Source of the DNA: Blautia_A ammoniilytica
Lineage (GTDB): Bacteria; Bacillota; Clostridia; Lachnospirales; Lachnospiraceae
DNA: 64,000 bases
Direction: 5' to 3'
Assembly: GCF_025566965.1 (NCBI RefSeq)
Contig: NZ_JAOQJL010000015.1
Coordinates: 1 to 64,000 of the forward strand
Shown here: in pieces, positions 18,187 to 25,312 of the stretch
Layout: each line of letters opens with the position of its first letter
How positions within the stretch are numbered: position 1 is the stretch's first letter
Made by a program: the position numbers and the translations under genes
The notes under the pieces: model-generated
Databases searched by the model: none
What the model was told of the DNA's origin: nothing
Seen by the model: only the letters and a program-made list of their open reading frames with translations

Positions 18187-18552
18187 ATGTTTATATTTTT
18201 ATCTGTGTGTTCACTTTTAGTACCGTTATCTATGATTATATTGGGATATACGTGGAAAGATAAGCCTCCTAAAGATCGGCAGGGGAGTTCGGGGTATCGA
18301 ACTACTATGTCAAGGATGAATGATGAAACATGGAGATATGCACACAGGTGTTGGGGCTGGATAAACTTTGTTTTAGGGATCATCCTGGCGATACTATCGA
18401 TTTTTATTTTGATTTTAACGAAAGATGATACAAACTTTGAAATGATTTCTGTTTATTTGGTGTTTTTACAATTAGGAATTATGGTGCTTACAATTATTCC
18501 GACAGAATTTTTGTTGCATAAACATTTTACAAAGCAAGGAATGAAAAAATAG
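18187..18552 (+). CDS. SdpI-family membrane protein
   Basis: A 121-aa protein with an N-terminal helix and two further helices (about 55-75 and 88-108). The segment GYRTTMSRMNDETWRYAHRC between helices matches the SdpI family pattern (GYRT...N..TW..A). In Bacillus SdpI gives immunity to the SdpC toxin and sequesters a repressor; many other members are of unknown role. It has an AGGAGAT ribosome site and lies 55 nt after the zinc-ribbon gene. Immunity is inference from the family only, as no SdpC-like toxin is seen nearby. Confidence 0.7.
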   Translation: MFIFLSVCSLLVPLSMIILGYTWKDKPPKDRQGSSGYRTTMSRMNDETWRYAHRCWGWINFVLGIILAILSIFILILTKDDTNFEMISVYLVFLQLGIMVLTIIPTEFLLHKHFTKQGMKK

Positions 18553-18606
18553 CTAACTTCCGATTGGCGAAAATGAAAATCGGAGTTTGAAGCGGAGGTA
18601 TGTATT

Positions 18607-18942
18607 ATGAATATAGGATTTTGGTCGTGTATAATTTTGGTAATACCATTTCTGATTATAGGTGTGTTATTTGCGATTTTTAAGGAAAAAGCAGCAAAAT
18701 TTGTTTCAGGATTTAATTCATTTTCTAAAGAAGAACAGGCATTGTATGATAAAGCTCATATCTCTCGTGATATAAGAAATCAGTGCTTTATGTGGGCTAT
18801 TATAATGTTGGCAGGAGCATTATTATCCTGCTTTTTAACCCCATATATATCTATACCAACCTATATTATTTGGTTAGTTCTGTTTTTTAGAGAAGTCCAC
18901 TTTGATAATCATAAAGCGTTTGAAAAATATTTATTAAAGTAA
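18607..18942 (+). CDS. DUF3784-like membrane protein
   Basis: A 111-aa protein with a hydrophobic N-terminal helix, the segment KAAKFVSGFNSFSKEEQALYD and two C-terminal helices. This pattern (a Gly-Phe/Tyr-Asn turn followed by an acidic EE..YD motif) is that of the DUF3784 family. The function of the family is unknown. AGCGGAGG precedes the ATG. A second, diverged member follows directly. Confidence 0.7.
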   Translation: MNIGFWSCIILVIPFLIIGVLFAIFKEKAAKFVSGFNSFSKEEQALYDKAHISRDIRNQCFMWAIIMLAGALLSCFLTPYISIPTYIIWLVLFFREVHFDNHKAFEKYLLK

Positions 18943-18979
18943 ATTCAAGTTTTTGGAATCGACTGAAAGGAAGCATTAT

Positions 18980-19294
18980 ATGTTCTATATTGTTTTTGAC
19001 TTTGCAATGGCAGTGATTATGTTTTTATTTGGAATATGGTTTTATAGGTCAAAAGGACAAGCATCTAAATTCTTGTCTGGTTATAATATGAAATCGGCAG
19101 AAGAACGAAAGAAATATGATGAAAATGCTATGTGTAAGGTATATGGGAAAAGAATGATGTTTATGTCAATTCCTTTTATTGCTGGAATGATTATAGGCAT
19201 TTGGTATCCGGGAATAGGTTGTTTAATTGCATGGGTGATATGGTTTGTTATGTTTATTCTGCTGCTTATGGATAGACATAAAAGAGAAGGTTAA
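18980..19294 (+). CDS. DUF3784-like membrane protein, second copy
   Basis: A 104-aa protein, paralogous to the preceding one: N-terminal helix, then KGQASKFLSGYNMKSAEERK, then two helices. The ATG at 18980 has GAAAGGAAG upstream; a TTG at 18953 is less likely. The two genes are 37 nt apart and probably arose by duplication. Function unknown. Confidence 0.7.
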   Translation: MFYIVFDFAMAVIMFLFGIWFYRSKGQASKFLSGYNMKSAEERKKYDENAMCKVYGKRMMFMSIPFIAGMIIGIWYPGIGCLIAWVIWFVMFILLLMDRHKREG

Positions 19295-19444
19295 TTTATA
19301 GAGGAATAGAATGCTTTTGGGGTGAAAATACCGTTTATTTGTTTTAGATATACGATGTCCGGTTGAAAATTAGCGGATTCTCGTTTTATGTCGTGGTAAT
19401 TTTGGTATATATTGGTAAGCTGTAAGTGGAAGAGAGGTAGAGAC

Positions 19445-20386
19445 ATGGATACAAAAAAGATTGGAGCTTTTTTAAAGCAATGTCGTAAAGAAAAGAATCT
19501 TACACAAGAGCAGCTTGCTGAAAAGTTTGGAGTATCTGCAAGAACAGTTTCCAGATGGGAGACAGGAATAAATATGCCAGATCTCAGTATACTTGTTCAA
19601 CTTGCTGAGTATTACGATGTTGAGATGAGAGAGCTCCTGGATGGAGAAAGGAGCCAGACTATGAATAAAGAGATGAAAGAAACATTGGACAAAGTTGCGG
19701 TGTATGAAGAATGGGTGAAACAAAAAGCATTAAAGGCTGGAAATCTTGCATTTGCATCAATGTTTGTGATTAGTGTGTTAGCGATTATTATTCAGATGTT
19801 ATTAACGGTGGATATTCGCTTGGTTTTAGGAGAGACAGCAACTGCTTTAGTAGGAGGAATCCTGTATGCCTCTATTATGGTGTATAATGGAATATGGGAT
19901 AAATGTTTGCCAAAAAGTGCTACTATATGGCGAGATTTTCTCACCAGTGTGATATGTGCAGGAATTTTTACAGTCATCTATGGCATATGTTTATTTAGAA
20001 TGGGAGCTACAGAAACACAGGTAACACGATTAGCATTGGGATTTCTGATTGGTATTACTATTGTGGCGTTTATTGCTCTTAGGCTCTTGACATTTATTAA
20101 TCGAAAAAGAAACCAGAATTCGTCAAATGTTCAGGAGAAAAAGGAAACTTCTCTATCTAAGGCAGAATGGACAAAAATTTATAATGCACAGAATATAGTA
20201 GAGACAGAACAACTTGTAGAAATGTTAAAGCAAAATGGAATAGCAGCTTTTTCTCAGGAAGCAGGTGCGAATGTTGCAATGCATGGGGCACCAGGATTTG
20301 GAATATATGGTGTGGATATATTTGTGAAAACCGATGATGCAGAGAAGGCAGTACAGTTGATCAAGGAGATTAATAACCAAGAATGA
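19445..20386 (+). CDS. XRE-type regulator fused to a membrane domain and a DUF2007-like domain
   Basis: A 313-aa protein of unusual build. Residues 1-65 are a helix-turn-helix of the XRE/Cro type (LTQEQLAEKFGVSARTVSRW). Four hydrophobic helices follow (about 100-215). The C-terminal 70 residues (IYNAQNIVETEQLVEMLKQ to AEKAVQLIKEI) resemble the small signal-transducing DUF2007 fold. The ATG at 19445 is supported by AGAGAGG upstream and by alignment of the HTH start. It closes the AT-rich gene set and probably regulates it from the membrane; ligand and targets are unknown. The antitoxin RNA promoter begins 10 nt after its stop. Confidence 0.8.
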   Translation: MDTKKIGAFLKQCRKEKNLTQEQLAEKFGVSARTVSRWETGINMPDLSILVQLAEYYDVEMRELLDGERSQTMNKEMKETLDKVAVYEEWVKQKALKAGNLAFASMFVISVLAIIIQMLLTVDIRLVLGETATALVGGILYASIMVYNGIWDKCLPKSATIWRDFLTSVICAGIFTVIYGICLFRMGATETQVTRLALGFLIGITIVAFIALRLLTFINRKRNQNSSNVQEKKETSLSKAEWTKIYNAQNIVETEQLVEMLKQNGIAAFSQEAGANVAMHGAPGFGIYGVDIFVKTDDAEKAVQLIKEINNQE

Positions 20387-20395
20387 AGAAAATTT

Positions 20396-20424
20396 TTGAC
20401 ATTTTCACACATGCGTGCTAATAT
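20396..20424 (+). promoter_or_regulatory. promoter of the candidate antisense RNA
   Basis: TTGACA (20396-20401), a 17-bp spacer and TAATAT (20419-20424) with an upstream TG. It points into the toxin gene's 3' end and no ORF follows on this strand. Confidence 0.75.
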
Positions 20425-20430
20425 GATTAT

Positions 20431-20521
20431 AGAAAAAGAGTGCTACCGATAGACGGTTAGTCCACATACTTAATTGATTAAAAATAACCGTTCAGTTTGC
20501 GAGGCTGGGGCGGTTATTTTT
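20431..20521 (+). ncRNA. candidate antitoxin RNA (type I TA)
   Basis: A predicted transcript of about 90 nt from the 20396 promoter to the terminator at 20480-20521. It overlaps the 3' end of the convergent toxin message, including the shared terminator and the toxin stop codon. The layout matches known convergent type I systems (txpA/RatA, par of pAD1). The RNA itself has not been shown here. Confidence 0.55.
20480..20521. terminator. bidirectional terminator shared by toxin mRNA and antisense RNA
   Basis: AAAAATAACCG (20480-20490) and CGGTTATTTTT (20511-20521) form a perfect 11-bp stem with T runs on both strands. Confidence 0.85.
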
Positions 20522-20612
20522 GTGTCTTGTTATTATCTTTGCCGAATGTGTATCCGGCACAAAAGCAGGTGATGCCGAAGCTCACGACTGCAATAAAGTC
20601 CACAATACTCAT
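20514..20612 (-). CDS. small hydrophobic peptide, candidate type I toxin
   Basis: A 32-residue peptide: MSIVDFIAVV, SFGITCFCAG, then a hydrophilic tail YTFGKDNNKTQK. One membrane-spanning helix with a charged C terminus is the build of Fst/TxpA-type toxins. AAGGAGGG lies 8 nt before the ATG. It has its own consensus promoter (20727-20755), a leader of about 107 nt with a CAGAGGG/CCCTCTG hairpin, and a shared terminator with a convergent RNA. Its stop codon is inside the terminator stem. It lies in a mobile element, where such cassettes often act as maintenance modules. Toxicity is inferred, not shown. Confidence 0.65.
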   Translation of the reverse strand: MSIVDFIAVVSFGITCFCAGYTFGKDNNKTQK

Positions 20613-20661
20613 TGGCTTAGCCCTCCTTTCCAGTGGATTCTCTTTCGAGTTTCTATGTAAT

Positions 20662-20682
20662 CAGAGGGTCACAGTCCCTCTG
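20662..20682 (-). other. leader hairpin of the candidate toxin mRNA
   Basis: CAGAGGG/CCCTCTG with a 7-nt loop lies 50 nt before the toxin start codon. It may help keep the leader folded until processing. Confidence 0.5.
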
Positions 20683-20726
20683 CTGAAGGACTAACCGCCT
20701 ACCGTTATGATAGCACCCATGTTTCG

Positions 20727-20755
20727 ATTATAACAGTCAAGGTGGGAATCTGCAA
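20727..20755 (-). promoter_or_regulatory. promoter of the candidate toxin gene
   Basis: On the minus strand: TTGCAG (20755-20750), a 17-bp spacer and TATAAT (20732-20727) with an upstream TG. Predicted start near 20720. Confidence 0.75.
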
Positions 20756-20908
20756 CCGGAAAGTTGACAGCTCATGAAAATCTGGCTGTGATACCGTTTT
20801 GATACTAAAAAATGAAGAGAACAGAAATATAGCGTAGAAATCCTATAACACAGGACAATAAAGACACGAAAATCACAGAAAATAATGAGATTTTAAGAAC
20901 CTCACAAA

Positions 20909-20963
20909 CGTGAAGGTGGACGTACTGTAGGATCAGGACGTGTTGCTACAGTTATCGAATAAT
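20909..20963 (+). repeat. tuf 3'-end direct repeat, right copy (candidate attR)
   Basis: A 55-bp copy of the end of tuf including an in-frame TAA but with no tuf coding sequence before it. It is the right boundary of the inserted segment. Sequence just inside (TGTGATACCG...TGATACTAAAA, about 20788-20812) resembles 16936-16960 near the left end and may be a recombinase arm site. Confidence 0.75.
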
Positions 20964-21028
20964 TTTAGCATAACATCTTAATTATATAAATAGAGTACCG
21001 CAAGGTACATTGTGTCCAAACGTAAGAT

Positions 21029-21055
21029 ACCCCGGAACCGTAAGGTTTCCGGGGT
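21029..21055 (+). terminator. second tuf-type terminator, cut by the insertion sequence
   Basis: The hairpin ACCCCGGAACC/GGTTTCCGGGGT repeats the one at 16815. Its T run is missing because the IS left end begins directly after GGGGT. It may no longer terminate well, although the IS carries its own hairpin 16 bp inside (21071-21090). Confidence 0.7.
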
Positions 21056-22658
21056 CAGACTGTAGACAAAGCCCTGCTTTTGCAGGGTTTTGCTATTGTT
21101 GGAACCGCTTTTCTGATATAATAAATATCAGAAGGGCGGTGTTTTTTATGATGACGAAAAATACAGATAAAAAAAGAGAACAAATGATGATGTTTTCCAT
21201 GGATGACATGGTACCTCAAAACCATATGCTGCGATTGATTGATAAAGCAATCAATTGGAACTTTATTTATGATCTGGTTGAAGAAAAATACTGTCCGGAT
21301 AACGGCCGTCCCAGTATGGATCCCGTCATGCTGATAAAGATACCATTCATTCAGTATCTCTATGAGATAAAAAGCATGCGTCAGACCATGAAAGAGATCG
21401 AGGTAAACGTTGCATACCGCTGGTTTCTCGGACTAGACATGTTAGATCCAGTACCTCATTTCTCTACATTTGGAAAGAATTATACCCGCCGTTTCAAAGA
21501 TACAGACCTTTTTGAGCAGATCTTTTCAAAGATTCTGGAAGATTGTATGAAATATAAGCTTGTAAATACAGAACAGATCTTCGTGGATGCAACACATGTA
21601 AAAGCCTGTGCAAACAGTAAAAAAATGCGTAAGCGGGTTGCACACGAACAGGCTCACTGGTATGAAGAGGAATTAAATAAAGAGATTGAAAAAGACCGTC
21701 TGGCACATGGAAAAAAGCCATTAAAGAAAAAAGATGATAACCAGCCACCTGCATCCGGTGGAACCGGAAATGATAAGGATTCTATATCTGAAGAACTTCC
21801 TGAAGATGTGAAAACCCAAAAATGCAGCATCAGCGATCCGGAAAGTGGATGGTTTCGAAAGGGTGAACATAAACACGTTTTTGCATATGCAGTAGAAACT
21901 GCCTGTGATAAACATGGCTGGATCCTTGGATATACAGTACATCCTGGTAATGAGCATGACAGTCGTACTTTTAAAGCATTATACGATAAGATATCTAAAC
22001 TGAATCCGCAGATGGTAGTTGCAGATGCAGGATATAAAACTCCGGCAATCGCCCATCGGCTGTTGGAAGATGGAATTCAACCACTTTTTCCGTATACCCG
22101 TCCCAAGACCAAAGAAGGCTTTTTCGGAAAACACGAATTCGCATATGATGAATACTATGATTGTTATATATGTCCGGGAGCACATATATTGACATACAGT
22201 ACAACAAACAGAAGTGGATATAAAGAGTATAAAAGCTGCGGTGAACATTGTGCTGAATGCCAATGTCTTTCAAAATGCACAGAAAGTAAGGATCATGTAA
22301 AACTGATCACACGTCATGTATGGGAAGAATATATGGAAGTGGTAGAAGACATTCGGCACACGATCGGAAACAGACAGATCTACCAGTTAAGAAAAGAAAC
22401 CATAGAGCGGATCTTCGGTACAGCGAAAGAACAGCATGGATTTCGATATACACAGTATGTAGGAAAAGCACGGATGGAAATGAAAGCCGGGCTTACCTTT
22501 GCATGCATGAATCTGAAAAAACTGGCAAAGATCCTGGAAAAACGAGGTTGGAACACAGCCAGATTTTTGTTGATTTTGAAGAAAATAAAAAGAAAAGAAG
22601 TTTTAAAAGAAAAATGGTGCTGGGCATAACACCCAACACCAAGTTTGTCTACAGTCTG
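21056..22658 (+). mobile_element. IS1182-family insertion sequence, complete
   Basis: A 1603-bp element with perfect 15-bp terminal inverted repeats CAGACTGTAGACAAA (21056-21070) and its complement (22644-22658). It contains one transposase gene. A hairpin CCCTGC-TTTT-GCAGGG with a T run lies just inside the left end, likely shielding the transposase from outside transcription. No target duplication is visible; both ends abut hairpins (21029-21055 and 22659-22680). Confidence 0.9.
21148..22629 (+). CDS. IS1182-family DDE transposase
   Basis: A 493-aa transposase. The N-terminal part (MFSMDDMVPQNHMLRLIDKA) and the RPSMDPVMLIK region are typical of IS1182. Catalytic acidic residues are recognisable in FVDATHVKACA, VVADAGYKT and TIERIFGTAKEQHG. 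A charged linker near residues 200-270 and a Cys-rich segment (CYICPG, CGEHCAECQC) near 345-385 are present. The ATG at 21148 follows GAAGGGCGGTG; the frame is open further upstream through the IS end, but no start there is supported. Full length, so possibly active. Confidence 0.93.
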   Translation: MMTKNTDKKREQMMMFSMDDMVPQNHMLRLIDKAINWNFIYDLVEEKYCPDNGRPSMDPVMLIKIPFIQYLYEIKSMRQTMKEIEVNVAYRWFLGLDMLDPVPHFSTFGKNYTRRFKDTDLFEQIFSKILEDCMKYKLVNTEQIFVDATHVKACANSKKMRKRVAHEQAHWYEEELNKEIEKDRLAHGKKPLKKKDDNQPPASGGTGNDKDSISEELPEDVKTQKCSISDPESGWFRKGEHKHVFAYAVETACDKHGWILGYTVHPGNEHDSRTFKALYDKISKLNPQMVVADAGYKTPAIAHRLLEDGIQPLFPYTRPKTKEGFFGKHEFAYDEYYDCYICPGAHILTYSTTNRSGYKEYKSCGEHCAECQCLSKCTESKDHVKLITRHVWEEYMEVVEDIRHTIGNRQIYQLRKETIERIFGTAKEQHGFRYTQYVGKARMEMKAGLTFACMNLKKLAKILEKRGWNTARFLLILKKIKRKEVLKEKWCWA

Positions 22659-22680
22659 AAGCACCTCATCTGAGGTGCTT
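22659..22680 (-). terminator. hairpin after tRNA-Gln
   Basis: AAGCACCTCA/TGAGGTGCTT with a 2-nt centre, 8 nt beyond the tRNA 3' end. As a minus-strand terminator its T run would lie where the IS now begins, so the IS may have removed it. Confidence 0.5.
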
Positions 22681-22687
22681 TACTTAG

Positions 22688-22759
22688 CAGGGCTACAAGG
22701 ATTCGAACCTTGAAATGACGGAGTCAGAGTCCGTTGCCTTACCGTTTGGCGATAGCCCT
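22688..22759 (-). tRNA. tRNA-Gln (anticodon CUG)
   Basis: A 72-nt cloverleaf. Acceptor AGGGCTA/TAGCCCT, anticodon stem ACGGA/TCCGT with loop CTCTGAC (anticodon CTG), and T arm CAAGG-TTCGAAT-CCTTG. The 3' CCA is not encoded. It decodes CAG. Confidence 0.93.
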
Positions 22760-22801
22760 AAATTCTCTTTCGCAATACGCTTCTCGCTTGCGACAAGTGG
22801 T

Positions 22802-22830
22802 ATTATATAATACTCCTCACAGAAATGCAA
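22802..22830 (-). promoter_or_regulatory. tRNA-Gln promoter
   Basis: On the minus strand, TTGCAT (22830-22825), a 17-bp spacer and TATAAT (22807-22802), about 43 nt from the tRNA 5' end. Confidence 0.75.
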
Positions 22831-22925
22831 GCCCTTTTTTTATATTTTTTTATTTTTTTTAATATTTTTCAAATACCTTTTTTTAATATTTTTACATCAA
22901 ACCTTTATCTTTTATCCGAATGTGA

Positions 22926-22931
22926 TATAAT
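22926..22931 (+). promoter_or_regulatory. candidate pncB promoter, extended -10
   Basis: TGATATAAT gives a consensus -10 with TG extension at 22923-22931, and a weak TTTATC -35. A start near 22938 would place the nested hairpins at the very 5' end of a leader of about 295 nt. The stretch 22832-22920 upstream is T/A-rich with nothing else visible. Confidence 0.5.
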
Positions 22932-22943
22932 GTGAGCACTTAG

Positions 22944-23096
22944 TATATCAGCTGGGAGATGACTCCCACCTCTATAGGTGGTGAGAAACAAGCTAGTATC
23001 AGTGGTGGGAGTCAATCCCCCAGCTGATATAGCCTCCGGCAGGATTGCAGAGGTGCGCAGTAGAAGTATGTCATGCAATTGCATGACGCGCACCTC
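22944..23096 (+). ncRNA. nested-hairpin structured leader or palindromic repeat before pncB
   Basis: Two long nested structures follow one another. First, TATATCAGCTGGG (22944-22956) pairs with 23019-23031, enclosing GACTCCCACC (22961-22970)/GGTGGGAGTC (23004-23013) and an inner CACC/GGTG. Second, GAGGTGCGC (23050-23058)/GCGCACCTC (23088-23096) encloses the palindrome GTCATGCAATTGCATGAC (23070-23087). All arms are perfect. It could be a cis-regulatory leader of pncB, or a mobile palindromic element of the IS605/PATE sort. It matches no riboswitch I know. Confidence 0.6.
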
Positions 23097-23099
23097 GCA

Positions 23100-23153
23100 G
23101 CAAGAATGCCGAGGCATTCTTGTTACGTAGCTGTTCAGTATTCTCACAGTTAT
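23100..23153. repeat. composite repeat: 22-bp hairpin plus 27-bp palindrome, copy 2
   Basis: CAAGAATGCC-GA-GGCATTCTTG (about 23101-23122) is followed by a 27-bp unit at 23127-23153 that matches the 9735 copy at 21 of 27 positions. The same pair (hairpin, then palindrome) occurs at 29457-29506. Confidence 0.65.
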
Positions 23154-23233
23154 GATGAGACTTCCTACTGAAAAGTTACAGGCTTATATTACCATAGCGA
23201 TACGGAAATTTATAATGAATGAGGAGAAAACAC

Positions 23234-24700
23234 ATGAGAGCAAATAATCTGACTCTGCTAACGGATCTTTATGAACTTACCATGATGCAGGGTTATTTTA
23301 AAAATCCGACGGATCAGACCGTAGTTTTTGACATGTTTTACAGAGACAATCCCTGTGGCGGCGCATTCGCTATCTGTGCCGGTCTGGAGCAGATGATCGA
23401 ATACATCGAAAATCTTCACTTTACAAAAGAGGATATTGATTATCTTCGCAACCTTCACCTTTTTGAAGAGGATTTTCTTGAATATCTGAGTAATTTTCAT
23501 TTTACAGGTGATATCTATGCCATCCCCGAGGGAACTGTGATCTTCCCCAGAGAACCTATGGTAAAAGTTATTGCGCCTATTATGGAAGCCCAGCTTGTGG
23601 AAACAGCGATTCTGAACATCATCAACCACCAGAGTCTGATCGCAACAAAAGCAGCCCGTGTATGCTATGCAGCCAAAGGCGATGGCATTATGGAATTTGG
23701 TCTTCGTCGTGCCCAGGGACCGGATGCTGGTATCTTTGGTGCCCGTGCTGCTGTGATCGGAGGCTGTATCGGTACTTCCTGTGTTCTTACAGGACAGATG
23801 TTTGATGTACCTGTGCTTGGCACCCATGCCCATTCCTGGATCATGAGCTTTCCAGATGAATATACTGCATTTAAGACCTATGCAAAACTTTACCCCAATG
23901 CCTGCATCCTTCTGGTGGACACCTATGATGTGCTGAAGTCCGGTGTTCCCAATGCCATCCGTGTATTTGAAGAGATGCGTGAAGAAGGCATTCCGCTTAC
24001 CAGATACGGTATCCGTATTGACAGCGGAGATCTGGCTTATCTGTCCAAAGAAGCATACAAGATGCTTGCTGCTGCCGGCTTTGACGATGCCACCATCTCT
24101 GCTTCCAGCGACTTGGACGAATACCTGATCGAAAGCCTGAAAGCCCAGGATGCAAAGATCAATTCCTGGGGCGTTGGCACACGACTGATCACTGCTAATG
24201 ACAATCCTGCCTTTGGAGGCGTATATAAATTATCTGCTGTCAGGGATCCGGAGACACAGGAATTTATTCCCAAGATCAAATTGTCTGAGAATACAGCAAA
24301 AGTGACAAACCCAGGCAACAAAACCGTTTATCGTATCTACAGCAAATCCACAGGCAAGATCAAAGCAGACCTGATCTGTCTGGCAGACGAGAAGCTGGAT
24401 GAAAATGATACCATGATCATTTTCGATCCGGTAGATACCTGGAAAAAGACAAAAGTGCTTGGCGGTACCTACCAGCTTCGTGAGCTTCTGGTTCCTGTGA
24501 TCCGCGAGGGACGCCGCGTGTACACTTCTCCATCTGTGATGGAACTGCGGGATATCTGTCTGAAAGAACAGGAAACCTTATGGGATGAATCCAGACGTTT
24601 TGTAAATCCTCAGAAGGTTTATGTAGACCTTTCTCCAAAGCTGTATACCATGAAGAAAGAATTGATCGAAGAAATGAGCCAGAAGGATCTGGATTTTTAA
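23234..24700 (+). CDS. pncB: nicotinate phosphoribosyltransferase
   Basis: A 488-aa enzyme that joins nicotinate to phosphoribosyl pyrophosphate, using ATP, in the Preiss-Handler route to NAD. Family hallmarks are TLLTDLYELTMMQGYF at the N terminus, FGLRRAQGPDAG near residue 155 and VLGTHAHSWIMSF near residue 195, which holds the conserved histidine. The IDSGDL phosphate-binding strand lies near 260. The ATG at 23234 has GAGGAGAAA upstream; an ATG 15 nt earlier overlaps that site. A structured leader of nearly 300 nt precedes the gene and a strong hairpin follows it. Confidence 0.96.
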   Translation: MRANNLTLLTDLYELTMMQGYFKNPTDQTVVFDMFYRDNPCGGAFAICAGLEQMIEYIENLHFTKEDIDYLRNLHLFEEDFLEYLSNFHFTGDIYAIPEGTVIFPREPMVKVIAPIMEAQLVETAILNIINHQSLIATKAARVCYAAKGDGIMEFGLRRAQGPDAGIFGARAAVIGGCIGTSCVLTGQMFDVPVLGTHAHSWIMSFPDEYTAFKTYAKLYPNACILLVDTYDVLKSGVPNAIRVFEEMREEGIPLTRYGIRIDSGDLAYLSKEAYKMLAAAGFDDATISASSDLDEYLIESLKAQDAKINSWGVGTRLITANDNPAFGGVYKLSAVRDPETQEFIPKIKLSENTAKVTNPGNKTVYRIYSKSTGKIKADLICLADEKLDENDTMIIFDPVDTWKKTKVLGGTYQLRELLVPVIREGRRVYTSPSVMELRDICLKEQETLWDESRRFVNPQKVYVDLSPKLYTMKKELIEEMSQKDLDF

Positions 24701-24712
24701 AAAACAGGAATA

Positions 24713-24758
24713 CCCCCTTCCCTTTTTGCATAAACATAAAAGGGAAAGGGGGCTTTTT
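24713..24758 (+). terminator. pncB terminator that also covers the next ribosome site
   Basis: CCCCCTTCCCTTTT (24713-24726) pairs with AAAAGGGAAAGGGGG (24738-24752), one bulge, then CTTTTT. The right arm is the only purine-rich site before the VanY-like start at 24762. Confidence 0.85.
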
Positions 24759-24761
24759 ATT

Positions 24762-25310
24762 ATGCGTTATGATTCTTACACCCGTCTGATCAATGGAAAA
24801 CATCCTCTTCCCGAGGGGTACGTCCCCAAGCAGCTTACAGATATCGGACTGCCCTTTCAGGCATCCTCCCAGGATTCCAGGCGTCTTCTTGAGATCCGTA
24901 CTGCCCAGGCTGCACTTCGCCTGTTTCAAAGTGCCCAAAGAGATGGGTTGAACCTTTATGGTATTTCCGGATACCGTTCCTACCAGTGTCAGAAACAGCT
25001 GTATGGACAGAATCCTTATGTTGCTGCCCCTGGTACAAGCGAACATCAAAGTGGCCTTGCCCTGGATGTTTCCTGCGCAGAAGCAGGCTTTGCTCTCACT
25101 GAGGAATTTGCCTTTACCAGCGAAGGATCATGGCTATCCAGAAATGCTTCTCTTTTTGGGTTCATCATCCGCTATCCCAAAGGAAAAGAAAACATTACTG
25201 GTTTTCCCTGGGAGCCTTGGCACATCCGCTACGTTACCCGGGCACTTTCCAATTACCTGGCCCTTACCGGTCAAACGCTTGAAGAATACTATGCCCTTCG
25301 TCCCTTCTGA
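24762..25310 (+). CDS. VanY-like D-Ala-D-Ala carboxypeptidase
   Basis: A 182-aa zinc peptidase of the VanY/LAS family, which trims the terminal D-Ala from peptidoglycan stem peptides. Visible motifs are GISGYRSYQCQ near residue 67, SEHQSGLALDVS near 97 (zinc His and Asp) and WEPWHIRYV near 152 (catalytic Glu, zinc His). There is no signal peptide or membrane anchor, so export is unclear. Its likely ribosome site (AAAGGGGG) lies in the stem of the pncB terminator. It is not evidence of vancomycin resistance, as no vanHAX genes are present. Its stop is 2 bp from the stop of the convergent spoVT. Confidence 0.85.
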   Translation: MRYDSYTRLINGKHPLPEGYVPKQLTDIGLPFQASSQDSRRLLEIRTAQAALRLFQSAQRDGLNLYGISGYRSYQCQKQLYGQNPYVAAPGTSEHQSGLALDVSCAEAGFALTEEFAFTSEGSWLSRNASLFGFIIRYPKGKENITGFPWEPWHIRYVTRALSNYLALTGQTLEEYYALRPF

Positions 25311-25312
25311 TC

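Noticed and set aside
20909..20963. Second tuf gene
   Set aside because: Only the last 16 codons are present; the DNA before it has no EF-Tu coding sequence.
23211..23216. TATAAT directly before pncB as its promoter
   Set aside because: Transcription would start inside the ribosome site, so the extended -10 at 22926 is more plausible.
24762..25310. Vancomycin resistance gene
   Set aside because: The VanY-like peptidase stands alone; no vanHAX or regulator genes are nearby, and such peptidases are common housekeeping enzymes.
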